Source of the DNA: Aquariibacter sp964433315
GTDB lineage: Bacteria; Pseudomonadota; Gammaproteobacteria; Burkholderiales; Burkholderiaceae_C
Assembly: GCA_964433315.1 (NCBI GenBank)
Contig: CAYSQO010000017.1
Span: forward strand, 1-31,184
DNA length: 31,184 nucleotides
Direction of reading: 5' to 3'
Shown: in pieces, positions 22,568 through 30,191 of the stretch
Layout of the letters: each line of letters opens with the position of its first letter
Numbering within the stretch: position 1 is the first letter of the stretch
Translations under genes and position numbers: made by a program
The notes under the pieces: model-generated
Told to the model about the DNA's origin: nothing
Database searches by the model: none
The model's input: only the letters and a program-made list of their open reading frames with translations

Positions 22568-22610
22568 GCGCTATTGCCTCCATCCTCCGAACCCGACTGC
22601 GGAGCATTCC

Positions 22611-24152
22611 ATGGCCGACAAGCTCATCATCTTCGACACCACCTTGCGCGACGGCGAGCAATCGCCCGGCGCCTCGATGACCCGGGACGAGAAGCTGCGC
22701 ATCGCGCGACAGCTCGAACGCCTGCGGGTCGATGTCATCGAGGCGGGCTTCGCCGCGTCGAGCAACGGCGACTTCGAGGCCGTCAAGGCGATTGCCGACA
22801 CCATCCGCGAGTCCACCGTCTGCTCGCTGTCGCGCGCCAACGAGCGCGACATCTCCCGCTCGGCCGAGGCCCTGGCCGGCGCGGCGCACGCGCGCATCCA
22901 CACCTTCATCGCGACCAGCGAACTCCACATGGAGAAGAAGCTGCGCATGAGCCGCGAGCAGGTGCTGGCCCAGGCCCGCAGCGCGGTGGCCTATGCCCGC
23001 AGCCGCGTCGCCGATGTCGAGTTCTCGCCCGAGGACGGCTACCGCTCGGACCCCGACTTCCTCTGCCGCGTGCTTGAAGCGGTGATCGATGCCGGCGCGA
23101 CCACCATCAACATCCCCGACACCGTGGGCTACGGCATCCCCGAGCTCTACGGCAACTTCATCCGCGACCTGCGCGAGCGCGTGCCCAACAGCGACAAGGC
23201 CATCTGGTCCGTGCACTGCCACAACGACCTCGGCATGGCGGTGGCCAATTCCCTGGCCGGCGTGAAGATCGGCGGGGCCCGCCAGATCGAGTGCACGATC
23301 AACGGCCTGGGCGAGCGCGCCGGCAACTGCTCGCTCGAGGAAGTGGTGATGGCGGTCAAGACCCGCCGCGACTACTTCGGTCTCGACGTGACCATCGACA
23401 CCTCGCAGATCGTGCCGGCCAGCCGCATGGTCAGCCAGACCACCGGCTTCGTCGTGCAGCCCAACAAGGCGGTCGTCGGTGCCAATGCCTTCGCCCACGC
23501 CAGCGGCATCCACCAGGACGGCGTGCTCAAGGCCCGCGACACCTACGAGATCATGCGTGCCGAGGATGTGGGCTGGAGCGCCAACAAGATCGTGCTGGGC
23601 AAGCTCAGCGGCCGCAACGCCTTCAAGCAGCGTCTGCAGGACCTGGGGGTCGAGCTGGAGAGCGAGGCCGAGCTCAACAATGCCTTCGCCCGCTTCAAGG
23701 ACCTGGCCGACCGCAAGAGCGAGATCTTCGACGAGGACATCATCGCCCTGGTCAGCGATGAGAGCGTGACGGCCGAGCAGGAGCACTACCGTCTGCTCTC
23801 GCTGGCCCAGCAGTCCGAGACCGGCGAGCGCCCGCGGGCCCAGGTGGCTTTTGCCGCGGGCAGCGCCGAGCACCGCGCCGAGAGCGAGGGCAACGGCCCG
23901 GTCGATGCCAGCCTGAAGGCGCTCGAATCGAAGATCCAGTCGGGCGCCGAGATGCTGCTGTACTCGGTCAACGCGATCACCAGCGGCTCGACCGAGTCGC
24001 AGGGCGAGGTGACGGTGCGGCTGCAGCTGGGGGGCCGGGTGGTCAACGGCGTCGGCGCGGATCCCGACATCGTGGTCGCCTCCGCCAAGGCCTATCTGTC
24101 CGCCCTGAACAAGTTGCACAGCAAGCAGGAGCGCGTCGCGGCCCAGGGCTGA
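22611..24152 (+). CDS. leuA: 2-isopropylmalate synthase
   Basis: A 513-residue enzyme that commits 2-oxoisovalerate and acetyl-CoA to leucine synthesis. The HMGL-like TIM barrel starts DTTLRDGEQSPGASM (9-23) and includes the metal-binding H-C-H in VHCHNDLGMAVAN and GLGERAGNCSLEEV. The C-terminal leucine-sensing domain (from about residue 390) is complete, ending in GADPDIVVASAKAYLSALNKL (split here in meaning only; the last part is SAKAYLSALNKL). GGAG 6 nt before the ATG at 22611 sets the start; 24 extra codons upstream lie in the terminator region. Confidence 0.97.
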   Translation: MADKLIIFDTTLRDGEQSPGASMTRDEKLRIARQLERLRVDVIEAGFAASSNGDFEAVKAIADTIRESTVCSLSRANERDISRSAEALAGAAHARIHTFIATSELHMEKKLRMSREQVLAQARSAVAYARSRVADVEFSPEDGYRSDPDFLCRVLEAVIDAGATTINIPDTVGYGIPELYGNFIRDLRERVPNSDKAIWSVHCHNDLGMAVANSLAGVKIGGARQIECTINGLGERAGNCSLEEVVMAVKTRRDYFGLDVTIDTSQIVPASRMVSQTTGFVVQPNKAVVGANAFAHASGIHQDGVLKARDTYEIMRAEDVGWSANKIVLGKLSGRNAFKQRLQDLGVELESEAELNNAFARFKDLADRKSEIFDEDIIALVSDESVTAEQEHYRLLSLAQQSETGERPRAQVAFAAGSAEHRAESEGNGPVDASLKALESKIQSGAEMLLYSVNAITSGSTESQGEVTVRLQLGGRVVNGVGADPDIVVASAKAYLSALNKLHSKQERVAAQG

Positions 24153-24154
24153 GC

Positions 24155-24184
24155 CCGCAGCCCGGCCGGCGGGCCGGGCTGCGG
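24155..24184 (+). terminator. Hairpin after leuA
   Basis: A perfect 13-bp stem (CCGCAGCCCGGCC / GGCCGGGCTGCGG) with a 4-nt loop, starting 3 bp after the leuA stop. The tail CTTGCG is poor in T, so termination may be weak or the stem may mainly protect the RNA end. Confidence 0.65.
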
Positions 24185-24213
24185 CTTGCGCCGCGTGGCC
24201 TTTCAGCGGCCCA

Positions 24214-24232
24214 GATCACACTTCAAGTGATC
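24214..24232. repeat. Inverted repeat upstream of the PBP7-like gene
   Basis: GATCAC, 7-bp spacer (ACTTCAA), GTGATC. It lies about 20 bp upstream of the -35 box, in an AT-rich patch, a usual place for an activator site. Confidence 0.5.
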
Positions 24233-24249
24233 TTTGCAAGTTATTGATC

Positions 24250-24278
24250 TTGTGTCTCTTTTTCCCCGGCCCTAGACT
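24250..24278 (+). promoter_or_regulatory. Promoter of the PBP7-like gene
   Basis: TTGTGT (24250-24255) and TAGACT (24273-24278) are 17 nt apart, with 3 and 4 matches to consensus. The predicted start near 24285 leaves a short leader that contains the GGAG ribosome-binding site (24291-24294) for the GTG at 24301, so the parts fit together. Confidence 0.5.
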
Positions 24279-24300
24279 GGTGCACCCTGTGGAGATTCGC

Positions 24301-25629
24301 GTGTTACCAGCCTTCAGCGCCCGACTGCGCCCCGTCCTGATCGCCCTGGCCCTGCAGCTCGGCCTGGGCCTGTTCGGCCCGGGCACCGCCCAGGCGGCCG
24401 CACCCCTGCAGGCGGCCGAGGCCCGCAAGGCTGGCGAGGGCCGCGCCGCGCCCTCGCGCCGCAGCGAGACGCCCAGCCGTCGCAAGGGCAGCGCCGTGCC
24501 GCTTCGCCGCCCGGCGGGCGAGCTCAAGGCCCGGCGCGCCGGCGCCGAGCGTCAGGCCGAGTCGCGTCAGGCCAGCCGCAAGGCCGCCCAGCCGCGCAGC
24601 ACCCCGGTCCTGCGGACGCGGGCCGCGGGGCGCCCGCTGGCTGCGGCCGCTGCCGCCGTCCCGCCGACGGCCGGGCTCAGCCAGCCCCTCAAGCTCTCGG
24701 CCCGGCTGGGCGATCCGCCGTCCCCGGCCACCCGGCAGGCCGTCCCGCACGCGGCGGCGCTCGACACCCTGCCGGAGGGCCCGGCCGCAGGGCCCCATCC
24801 GGCCGCGGCCAGCTTGCCGGAATTCAACCTGCACGCCCTCAAGTCCAACGCCGCGCTGGTGATCGATCCGGCCACGCAGGAGGTGCTGCTGGCCAAGAAC
24901 GCCGAGGCCGTGCTGCCGATCGCCTCGCTCACCAAGCTGATGACCTCGCTGATCGTCCTCGAGGCCGGCCAGCCGCTCGACGAGCTGCTGAGCATTTCGA
25001 CCGAGGACATCGACACCGAGAAGGGCAGCAGCTCCCGCCTGCAGCCCGGGACCCAGCTCAGCCGCGGCGAGATGCTGCACCTGGCCCTGATGTCCTCCGA
25101 GAACCGGGCCGCCAACGCCCTGGGCCGGCACTATCCGGGCGGCCTGCCGTCCTTCGTGCGGGCGATGAATGCCAAGGCGGTGGCCCTGGGCATGGCCGAC
25201 ACCCGCTATGTCGAGCCGACCGGCCTGTCCAGCCAGAACCGTTCCAGCGCGCGCGACCTGGCCCTGCTGGTGCGGGCCACGGCGGAGCATCCGCTGCTGC
25301 GCTCGCTGTCGACCTCGCCGGAGCACCGGGTCGCCGTCGGCCGGCGCGAGCTGCAGTACCGCAACACCAACGGCTTGGTCCGCAACCCGGCCTGGGATGT
25401 GATGCTGCAGAAGACCGGCTACATCGCCGAGGCGGGTCGCTGCCTCGTGATGCAGGCCCGGGTCGCGGGGCGCGACCTGATCCTTGTCTTCCTCGACTCG
25501 GCCGGCAAGTACTCCCGCATCGGCGATGCCGAGCGGGTGCGGCGCTGGGTCGAATCCTCGTCTCCGGCCCGTGCCGCGCCGCTCAAGCGCACCGGCCAGG
25601 CCGCGGACGGGCGCAGGCTCAGCTCCTGA
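24301..25629 (+). CDS. pbpG: D-alanyl-D-alanine endopeptidase, PBP7/PbpG type
   Basis: A 442-residue serine peptidase of the S11 family that should cut peptidoglycan crosslinks or stem peptides in the periplasm. The GTG at 24301 follows GGAG at 6 nt. A signal peptide covers about residues 1-31 (LIALALQLGLGLF, cleavage near TAQA-AAP). Catalytic motifs are complete: S209-L-T-K212, S266-E-N268 and K371-T-G373. Between them and the signal lies an unusual 140-residue linker (32-173) made almost only of Ala, Arg, Pro, Ser and Gly, very basic. The S11 C-terminal domain of PBP5 is absent, as expected for PBP7. Gene name by family resemblance. Confidence 0.9.
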   Translation: MLPAFSARLRPVLIALALQLGLGLFGPGTAQAAAPLQAAEARKAGEGRAAPSRRSETPSRRKGSAVPLRRPAGELKARRAGAERQAESRQASRKAAQPRSTPVLRTRAAGRPLAAAAAAVPPTAGLSQPLKLSARLGDPPSPATRQAVPHAAALDTLPEGPAAGPHPAAASLPEFNLHALKSNAALVIDPATQEVLLAKNAEAVLPIASLTKLMTSLIVLEAGQPLDELLSISTEDIDTEKGSSSRLQPGTQLSRGEMLHLALMSSENRAANALGRHYPGGLPSFVRAMNAKAVALGMADTRYVEPTGLSSQNRSSARDLALLVRATAEHPLLRSLSTSPEHRVAVGRRELQYRNTNGLVRNPAWDVMLQKTGYIAEAGRCLVMQARVAGRDLILVFLDSAGKYSRIGDAERVRRWVESSSPARAAPLKRTGQAADGRRLSS

Positions 25630-25647
25630 GCCTGCCGGCCTGCGCGC

Positions 25648-26418
25648 TCAGGCGGGCGCGTGGCCGAGCTTGAGCGAGATGTCTGCGGCCGTGGTCCGCA
25701 GCCGCTCCAGCCAGCTTTCCTCCAGCCGGTCGGCCGGGGCCGAGATCGACAGGCCGGCCACCAGCTTGCCCTGGTCGTCGTAGATGCCGGCGGCCATGCA
25801 GCGCACGCCCAGCTCCAGCTCCTCGTTGTCGCGCGCGACGCCGCTGCTCTGCACGCGGGCGATCTCGCGCTCGAGCGTTGCCAGCTCGGTGAGGCTGTTG
25901 CGGGTGTGGCCGGCCAGGCCGGTGCGGGTGGCATAGGCCCGCACGCGCTGCGGGTCGTCGTGCGCGAGGAAGAGCTTGCCGACCGAGGTCAGGTGCAGCG
26001 GCGCCCGGCCGCCGACGGCCCGGACCACCTGCATGCCCGAGCGCTCGCTGTAGGTCCGCTCGATGTAGACGATCTCGTCGCCCTGGCGCACCGACAGGTT
26101 GACCGGCTGGTGGGTCAGGCGGTGCAGCTCGCGCATCGGACCGATCGCGGCCTCCCGCACATCCAGCCGCGCCTTCACCAGGTTGCCCAGCTCCAGCAGC
26201 CGCATGCCCAGGCGGTAGCTGCCGGCCTCGGGCCGGTCGACGAAGCGGCCGACCGCCAGGTCGTTGAGGATGCGGTGGGCGGTGGACGGGTGCAGGCCGG
26301 TCTGCTCGGACAGGACCTTCAGCGACACCGGATCCGGGTGCCGGGCCAGCACGTCGATGAGGGAGAACATGCGCTCGATGACCTGGATCGTCGGGGTCGG
26401 GTTCTCGGTGCGGTTCAT
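25648..26418 (-). CDS. IclR-family transcriptional regulator
   Basis: A 256-residue regulator with an N-terminal winged helix-turn-helix (about residues 11-70; VSLKVLSEQTGLHPSTAHRILNDL in two helices) and a C-terminal IclR effector domain (RSGMQVVRAVGGRAPLHLTSVGK ... GVRCMAAGIYDD). I start at the ATG at 26418, which gives a normal IclR length. It is divergent from lutA-lutB, 92 bp away, so it probably controls them, with a carboxylic acid such as lactate or glycolate as possible effector. Its own target could be the TTTTGC-ATC-GCGAAA dyad in the gap. It ends 18 bp beyond the convergent pbpG stop. Confidence 0.92.
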   Translation of the reverse strand: MNRTENPTPTIQVIERMFSLIDVLARHPDPVSLKVLSEQTGLHPSTAHRILNDLAVGRFVDRPEAGSYRLGMRLLELGNLVKARLDVREAAIGPMRELHRLTHQPVNLSVRQGDEIVYIERTYSERSGMQVVRAVGGRAPLHLTSVGKLFLAHDDPQRVRAYATRTGLAGHTRNSLTELATLEREIARVQSSGVARDNEELELGVRCMAAGIYDDQGKLVAGLSISAPADRLEESWLERLRTTAADISLKLGHAPA

Positions 26419-26424
26419 GGCAAA

Positions 26425-26439
26425 AGGCAAGCAAGGCAA
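26425..26439. repeat. Short direct repeat in the iclR/lutA gap
   Basis: GGCAAG CAA GGCAAG, two copies 9 bp apart, just upstream of the iclR start. Function unknown; it may be part of the operator or leader. Confidence 0.3.
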
Positions 26440-26447
26440 GAGCCTGA

Positions 26448-26462
26448 TTTTGCATCGCGAAA
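26448..26462. promoter_or_regulatory. Possible IclR operator
   Basis: TTTTGC-ATC-GCGAAA is an imperfect dyad (5 of 6 positions) in the AT-richest part of the 92-bp divergent gap, similar in style to palindromic IclR-family sites. Confidence 0.4.
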
Positions 26463-26498
26463 CGTCCTGGCGGCGCGGCTCGGCGGCCATGTCCGACC

Positions 26499-26510
26499 CA
26501 TAATGAAGCG
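26499..26510 (+). promoter_or_regulatory. Candidate leaderless promoter of lutA
   Basis: CATAAT (26499-26504, 5 of 6) ends 6 nt before the ATG at 26511, placing transcription start at the start codon. No Shine-Dalgarno motif is seen. A -35 box is not recognisable. Confidence 0.48.
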
Positions 26511-27281
26511 ATGACCGTTGGTTTCTTCATCACCTGCCTGGTCGATGCCCTGCGTCCCTCGATCGGCCTGGCCGCCCTCGAGCTGCTGGAAGCCGCCGGC
26601 TGCCGGGTCGAGGTGCCGATGGCCCAGACCTGCTGCGGTCAACCGGCCTACAACAGCGGCGACCGCGCGACCGCACGCGATCTGGCCGAGAAGATGCTGC
26701 GCGAGTTCGAGCGCTTCGACCACATCGTGCTGCCCTCCGGCTCCTGCGGCGGCATGATCCGCGCGCACTACGGCGAACTCTTCGCCAGCGATCCCGAGCT
26801 CTCGCGCCGCTACGCCGCCCTGCAGCTGCGCATCCACGAGCTCGCGGGCTTCCTCGTCGACGTGCTGGGCTGGACCGAGCTCCCCCCCAGCCTGCGCGAG
26901 GACCCGACCCTGCAGCGCTTCCAGGGCGTGGTCACCTACCACGACAGCTGCTCGGGCCTGCGCGAGCTGGGCATCAAGCAGCAGCCGCGCCGCCTGATCG
27001 CCGGCCTGCCCGGCGTCGAGCTGCGCGAGATGGCGTCCTGCGAGCAGTGCTGCGGCTTCGGCGGCACCTTCTCGGTCAAGTACGGCGAGATCTCCACCGC
27101 CATCGTCGACGAGAAGTGCGCGCACATCGCCGCCAGCGGGGCCCAGGCCGTCGTGCTCGGCGACCTGGGCTGCATGTTGAACATCGAGGGCCGGCTGCGC
27201 CGCCGCGGCGACACGCAGACCCGCGTGCTGCACTGGGCGGAGCTGCTGGCCGGCGAGCGGCCGACCCGGCCGGGAGACTGA
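26511..27281 (+). CDS. lutA: LutA-type (Fe-S)-binding protein
   Basis: A 256-residue protein with two CCG-type cysteine-rich domains: TCCGQPAYN (about 40-48) with SGSCGGM, and the second pair YHDSCSGLRELG and EQCCGFGGTFS. This is the YkgE/LutA architecture, a subunit of a soluble iron-sulfur L-lactate dehydrogenase complex. GlcF-like proteins share the domain but have N-terminal ferredoxin motifs that are absent here. It is 3 bp from lutB and divergent from iclR. Confidence 0.88.
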   Translation: MTVGFFITCLVDALRPSIGLAALELLEAAGCRVEVPMAQTCCGQPAYNSGDRATARDLAEKMLREFERFDHIVLPSGSCGGMIRAHYGELFASDPELSRRYAALQLRIHELAGFLVDVLGWTELPPSLREDPTLQRFQGVVTYHDSCSGLRELGIKQQPRRLIAGLPGVELREMASCEQCCGFGGTFSVKYGEISTAIVDEKCAHIAASGAQAVVLGDLGCMLNIEGRLRRRGDTQTRVLHWAELLAGERPTRPGD

Positions 27282-27284
27282 ACG

Positions 27285-28712
27285 ATGCAGGTCCAGGCCA
27301 TGCACTTCAAGGCGCGGGCCGGTCAGCGGCTGGCCGATGTCCGCCTGCAGCAGAACCTCAAGAAGCTCGCCGGGAAGTTCGTCACCGCCCGCGCCGCGGC
27401 CGTGGCCGAGCTGGAGGACTTCGAGGCCATCCGGACCGAGGCCGTGCGCCGCCGGGACGCCGCCCTGCGCCAGCTCGACGGCTGGCTGGAGGCCTTCGAG
27501 GCCGAGGCCACCCGCCGCGGCAGCACCGTGCTCTGGGCCGAGACGCCCGAGGAGGCTGCCGCGCTGGTGGTCGAGATCGCGCGCCGCCATGGCGTGCAGC
27601 GCGCCACCAAGACCAAGAGCATGGTCAGCGAGGAGATGGCGCTCAACGCCGCCCTGGAGGCTGCCGGCGTGCAGGTCACCGAGACCGACCTCGGCGAGTA
27701 CATCCTGCAGATCAACGACAACGAGCCCCCCAGCCACATCATCGCCCCCGTCGTCCACAAGGACCGCGGCCAGGTGGCCGAGCTGTTCCGCCGCGAGCAC
27801 GCCCGCGACCGTGCCGAGGGCTGGGAGACGGACATCGCCGGCCTGGCCCGCGAGGCCCGCGAGGTGCTGCGCGAGCGCTTCCTGGCGGCCGACATGGGCA
27901 TCACCGGCGGCAACTTCGTGGTGGCCGAGACCGGCTCCGTGGCCCTGGTCACCAACGAGGGCAACGAAGGCCTTTGCACCGTGCTGCCGCGCGTTCACGT
28001 GGCCATCACCGGCATCGAGAAGGTGCTGCCCACGCTGGACGACCTGGCCACCGTCATGCGCCTGCTGCCGCGCTCGGCCACCGGCCAGGTCATCAGCAAC
28101 TACTTCTCGCTGCTGACCGGCCCGCGCGCGCCCGGCGAGACCGACGGGCCCGAGCACAACTACGTGATCCTGCTCGACGGCGGCCGCACCGGCCTGATCG
28201 GCGGCGAGTTCCAGGACATGCTCCGCTGCATCAAGTGCGGCGCCTGCATGAACCACTGCCCCGTCTACCAGAAGATCGGCGGGCACAGCTACGGCTGGGT
28301 CTACCCCGGGCCCATGGGTTCGGTGCTGACGCCCAGCTACGTCGGCCTGGAGAAGACCCTGGACCTGCCGCATGCCGCCACCCTGTGCGGCCAGTGCCAG
28401 GTGGCCTGTCCCATGAAGATCCCGCTGCCCGAACTGCTGCGCAAGCTGCGCGAGCGCCAGTTCGACCGCGGCCTGCGCCCGCGCGGCGAGCGCGCCCTGC
28501 TGGCGGCCTGGGGCTGGCTGGCCCGCCGGCCGGTGCTGTACCGCGTGGCCAGCCGCATCGGCGTGCGCCTGCTGGCTGCGCTGGCCACCGATGGCCGGCT
28601 GCGCAGCCTGCCCGGCGCCGGCGGCTGGACGGTCGGCCGGGACCTGCCCGCTCCGGCGGGCCGCACCTTCCGCGACCTCTACCGCGCCCGTCGCGACCCG
28701 CGGGGTGGCTGA
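27285..28712 (+). CDS. lutB: LutB-type iron-sulfur protein
   Basis: A 475-residue LutB/YkgF protein. The first 300 residues form an LUD domain (TKTKSMVSEEMALN, DLGEYILQIND, GNFVVAETGSV), followed by ferredoxin-type clusters CIKCGACMNHCP (about 313-324) and CGQCQVACP (about 369-377). In other bacteria LutABC oxidises L-lactate to pyruvate with electrons going to the respiratory chain. GGGAG lies 9 nt before the ATG. No lutC follows. Confidence 0.92.
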   Translation: MQVQAMHFKARAGQRLADVRLQQNLKKLAGKFVTARAAAVAELEDFEAIRTEAVRRRDAALRQLDGWLEAFEAEATRRGSTVLWAETPEEAAALVVEIARRHGVQRATKTKSMVSEEMALNAALEAAGVQVTETDLGEYILQINDNEPPSHIIAPVVHKDRGQVAELFRREHARDRAEGWETDIAGLAREAREVLRERFLAADMGITGGNFVVAETGSVALVTNEGNEGLCTVLPRVHVAITGIEKVLPTLDDLATVMRLLPRSATGQVISNYFSLLTGPRAPGETDGPEHNYVILLDGGRTGLIGGEFQDMLRCIKCGACMNHCPVYQKIGGHSYGWVYPGPMGSVLTPSYVGLEKTLDLPHAATLCGQCQVACPMKIPLPELLRKLRERQFDRGLRPRGERALLAAWGWLARRPVLYRVASRIGVRLLAALATDGRLRSLPGAGGWTVGRDLPAPAGRTFRDLYRARRDPRGG

Positions 28713-28890
28713 GCAGCGCGGTCCCGACCGTGGGCCGTGCGCGGTTCGCCCCGCCCCCGGGTCGGCCCGGGCCCGTCCGGCCTGCGGCGCTGGCGCGGTG
28801 CCCTCCGCGGCCGGCAGGCCGGGCCTGCAGCCGGGCTGCCCAGGCGGCCTGGCGCTCCTGCGGGGCGGCGCCCCGGCCGGACCCGGTCTC

Positions 28891-30102
28891 TTGCGCCGGA
28901 TCGGCCTGGGCGGCCTGATCGCCCTGGGCACCTGGGGGGCCATCGCCCGCCCGGCCCACGCCGACGAGCCGGCCGCGGCCTCGGCCCCCGTGGCGACCTC
29001 GGCCTCGGCGGCCCCATCGGTGGCCGCCTCGCCCGGCGCAGCGTCGGCCGGGGCGGCTGCCTCCACCGTCGAGCGACCGCGTATGGCGCCCCCGACGATG
29101 GCCTCGATGCTGCGCGTGCCGCGCCTGCAGGGTCGGCTGAAGGCCTCCGACCTCGGCTTGGTGATCAACACCGCCGACCCCTACTCGGTCGCCGTCGGGG
29201 CGCACTACATCGCCGCCCGCGGCCTGCGGCCCGAGCAGGTGCTGCGGCTCAGCCTGCCCCTGCGCAGCACGCTCAGCGGCGAGGAGTTCGAGACCCTGCG
29301 CCAGCGCATCGCCAGCCGCTTCGGGCCACCCGGCGGCAGCGCGGTGCAGGCCCTGGCCCTGGCCTGGCAGCAGCCCTATGCCGTGGGCTGCGCCTCGATC
29401 ACTGGGGCGCTGGCCCTGGGCCCGCAGGCGGTCGACTGCGCCCAGACCTGTGCCGCCACCGCGGCCTCGCCCTACTTCAACAGCGCCAGCTTCCATCCGG
29501 CCGCCGAGCTGGGCCTGCGCCCGGCCATGCTGCTGGCCGCACCCGACGAGGCCGCGGCCCGCGCCCTGATCGACCGCGGCGTGGCCGCCGACGGCCGCCT
29601 GGGCCTGCGCGGTGCCCCGCCGGTTCAGCTGGCCCTGCTGCGCAGCGGCGATGCGCGCCGCGACGTGCGCAGCGCGCTCTACCCGCCCCCCGGCCCGATG
29701 CGCGGCCTGCCGCTGGAGGTGGTGCAGGCCGCGGCGGAGCCACCGCCCGCGCTGCCGCGGGTGCTCATCGCGCAGATGGGCCTCGCCCGGCTGCCGCCGC
29801 TTGACGGCCTGCACTTCGTGCCCGGCGCGCTGGCCGACCATCTCACCTCCTGGGGCGGCGCGCTCGACGGCCACCACGGCCAGAGCACCGCCCTGGCCTG
29901 GATCGCGGCCGGCGCCACGGCCAGCCACGGCACGGTCAGCGAGCCCTGCAACCACCTCCAGAAGTTCCCGCAGCCGCAGCTGCTCCTGCTGCACTACCTG
30001 CAGGGTGCGACTGCCCTCGAGGCCTACTGGAAGAGCGTGGCCTGGCCGGGCCAGAGCCTCTTCATCGGCGAGCCGCTGGCCGCGCCCTACGCGCGGCACT
30101 GA
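28891..30102 (+). CDS. TIGR03790-family exported protein
   Basis: A protein of about 400 residues with no known function. Matching family features by memory: LGLVINTADPYSVAVGAHYI, DHLTSWGG, ATASHGTVSEPCN, then GATALEAYWKSVAWPGQ and LFIGEPLA near the C-terminus. From the TTG at 28891 it starts with a clean signal peptide (RR, hydrophobic core LGGLIALGTWGAIA, cleavage near AHA-DEP), followed by an Ala/Ser/Pro linker of about 40 residues. GTG codons at 28705 and 28798 are alternative starts, none with a good ribosome-binding site, so the start is uncertain. The family was reported only in species with exosortase homologs. The 178 bp between lutB and this start holds no other feature I can see. 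Confidence 0.78.
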   Translation: MRRIGLGGLIALGTWGAIARPAHADEPAAASAPVATSASAAPSVAASPGAASAGAAASTVERPRMAPPTMASMLRVPRLQGRLKASDLGLVINTADPYSVAVGAHYIAARGLRPEQVLRLSLPLRSTLSGEEFETLRQRIASRFGPPGGSAVQALALAWQQPYAVGCASITGALALGPQAVDCAQTCAATAASPYFNSASFHPAAELGLRPAMLLAAPDEAAARALIDRGVAADGRLGLRGAPPVQLALLRSGDARRDVRSALYPPPGPMRGLPLEVVQAAAEPPPALPRVLIAQMGLARLPPLDGLHFVPGALADHLTSWGGALDGHHGQSTALAWIAAGATASHGTVSEPCNHLQKFPQPQLLLLHYLQGATALEAYWKSVAWPGQSLFIGEPLAAPYARH

Positions 30103-30191
30103 GCGGCCGCGGCCGATGCCGAGCGCGGGCAGGGTGCGCGAGGAAACACCGGACCGCTCCAAGCTTTATTGCCCCCCGCTGCGGACGGCGC

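Noticed and set aside
26415..29171. A 918-codon open frame on the minus strand antisense to lutA, lutB and part of the TIGR03790 gene
   Set aside because: High GC at third codon positions keeps the antisense frame open. Its product is low-complexity (Gly/Ala/Gln/His-rich) without any recognisable domain, while the plus strand has clear families.
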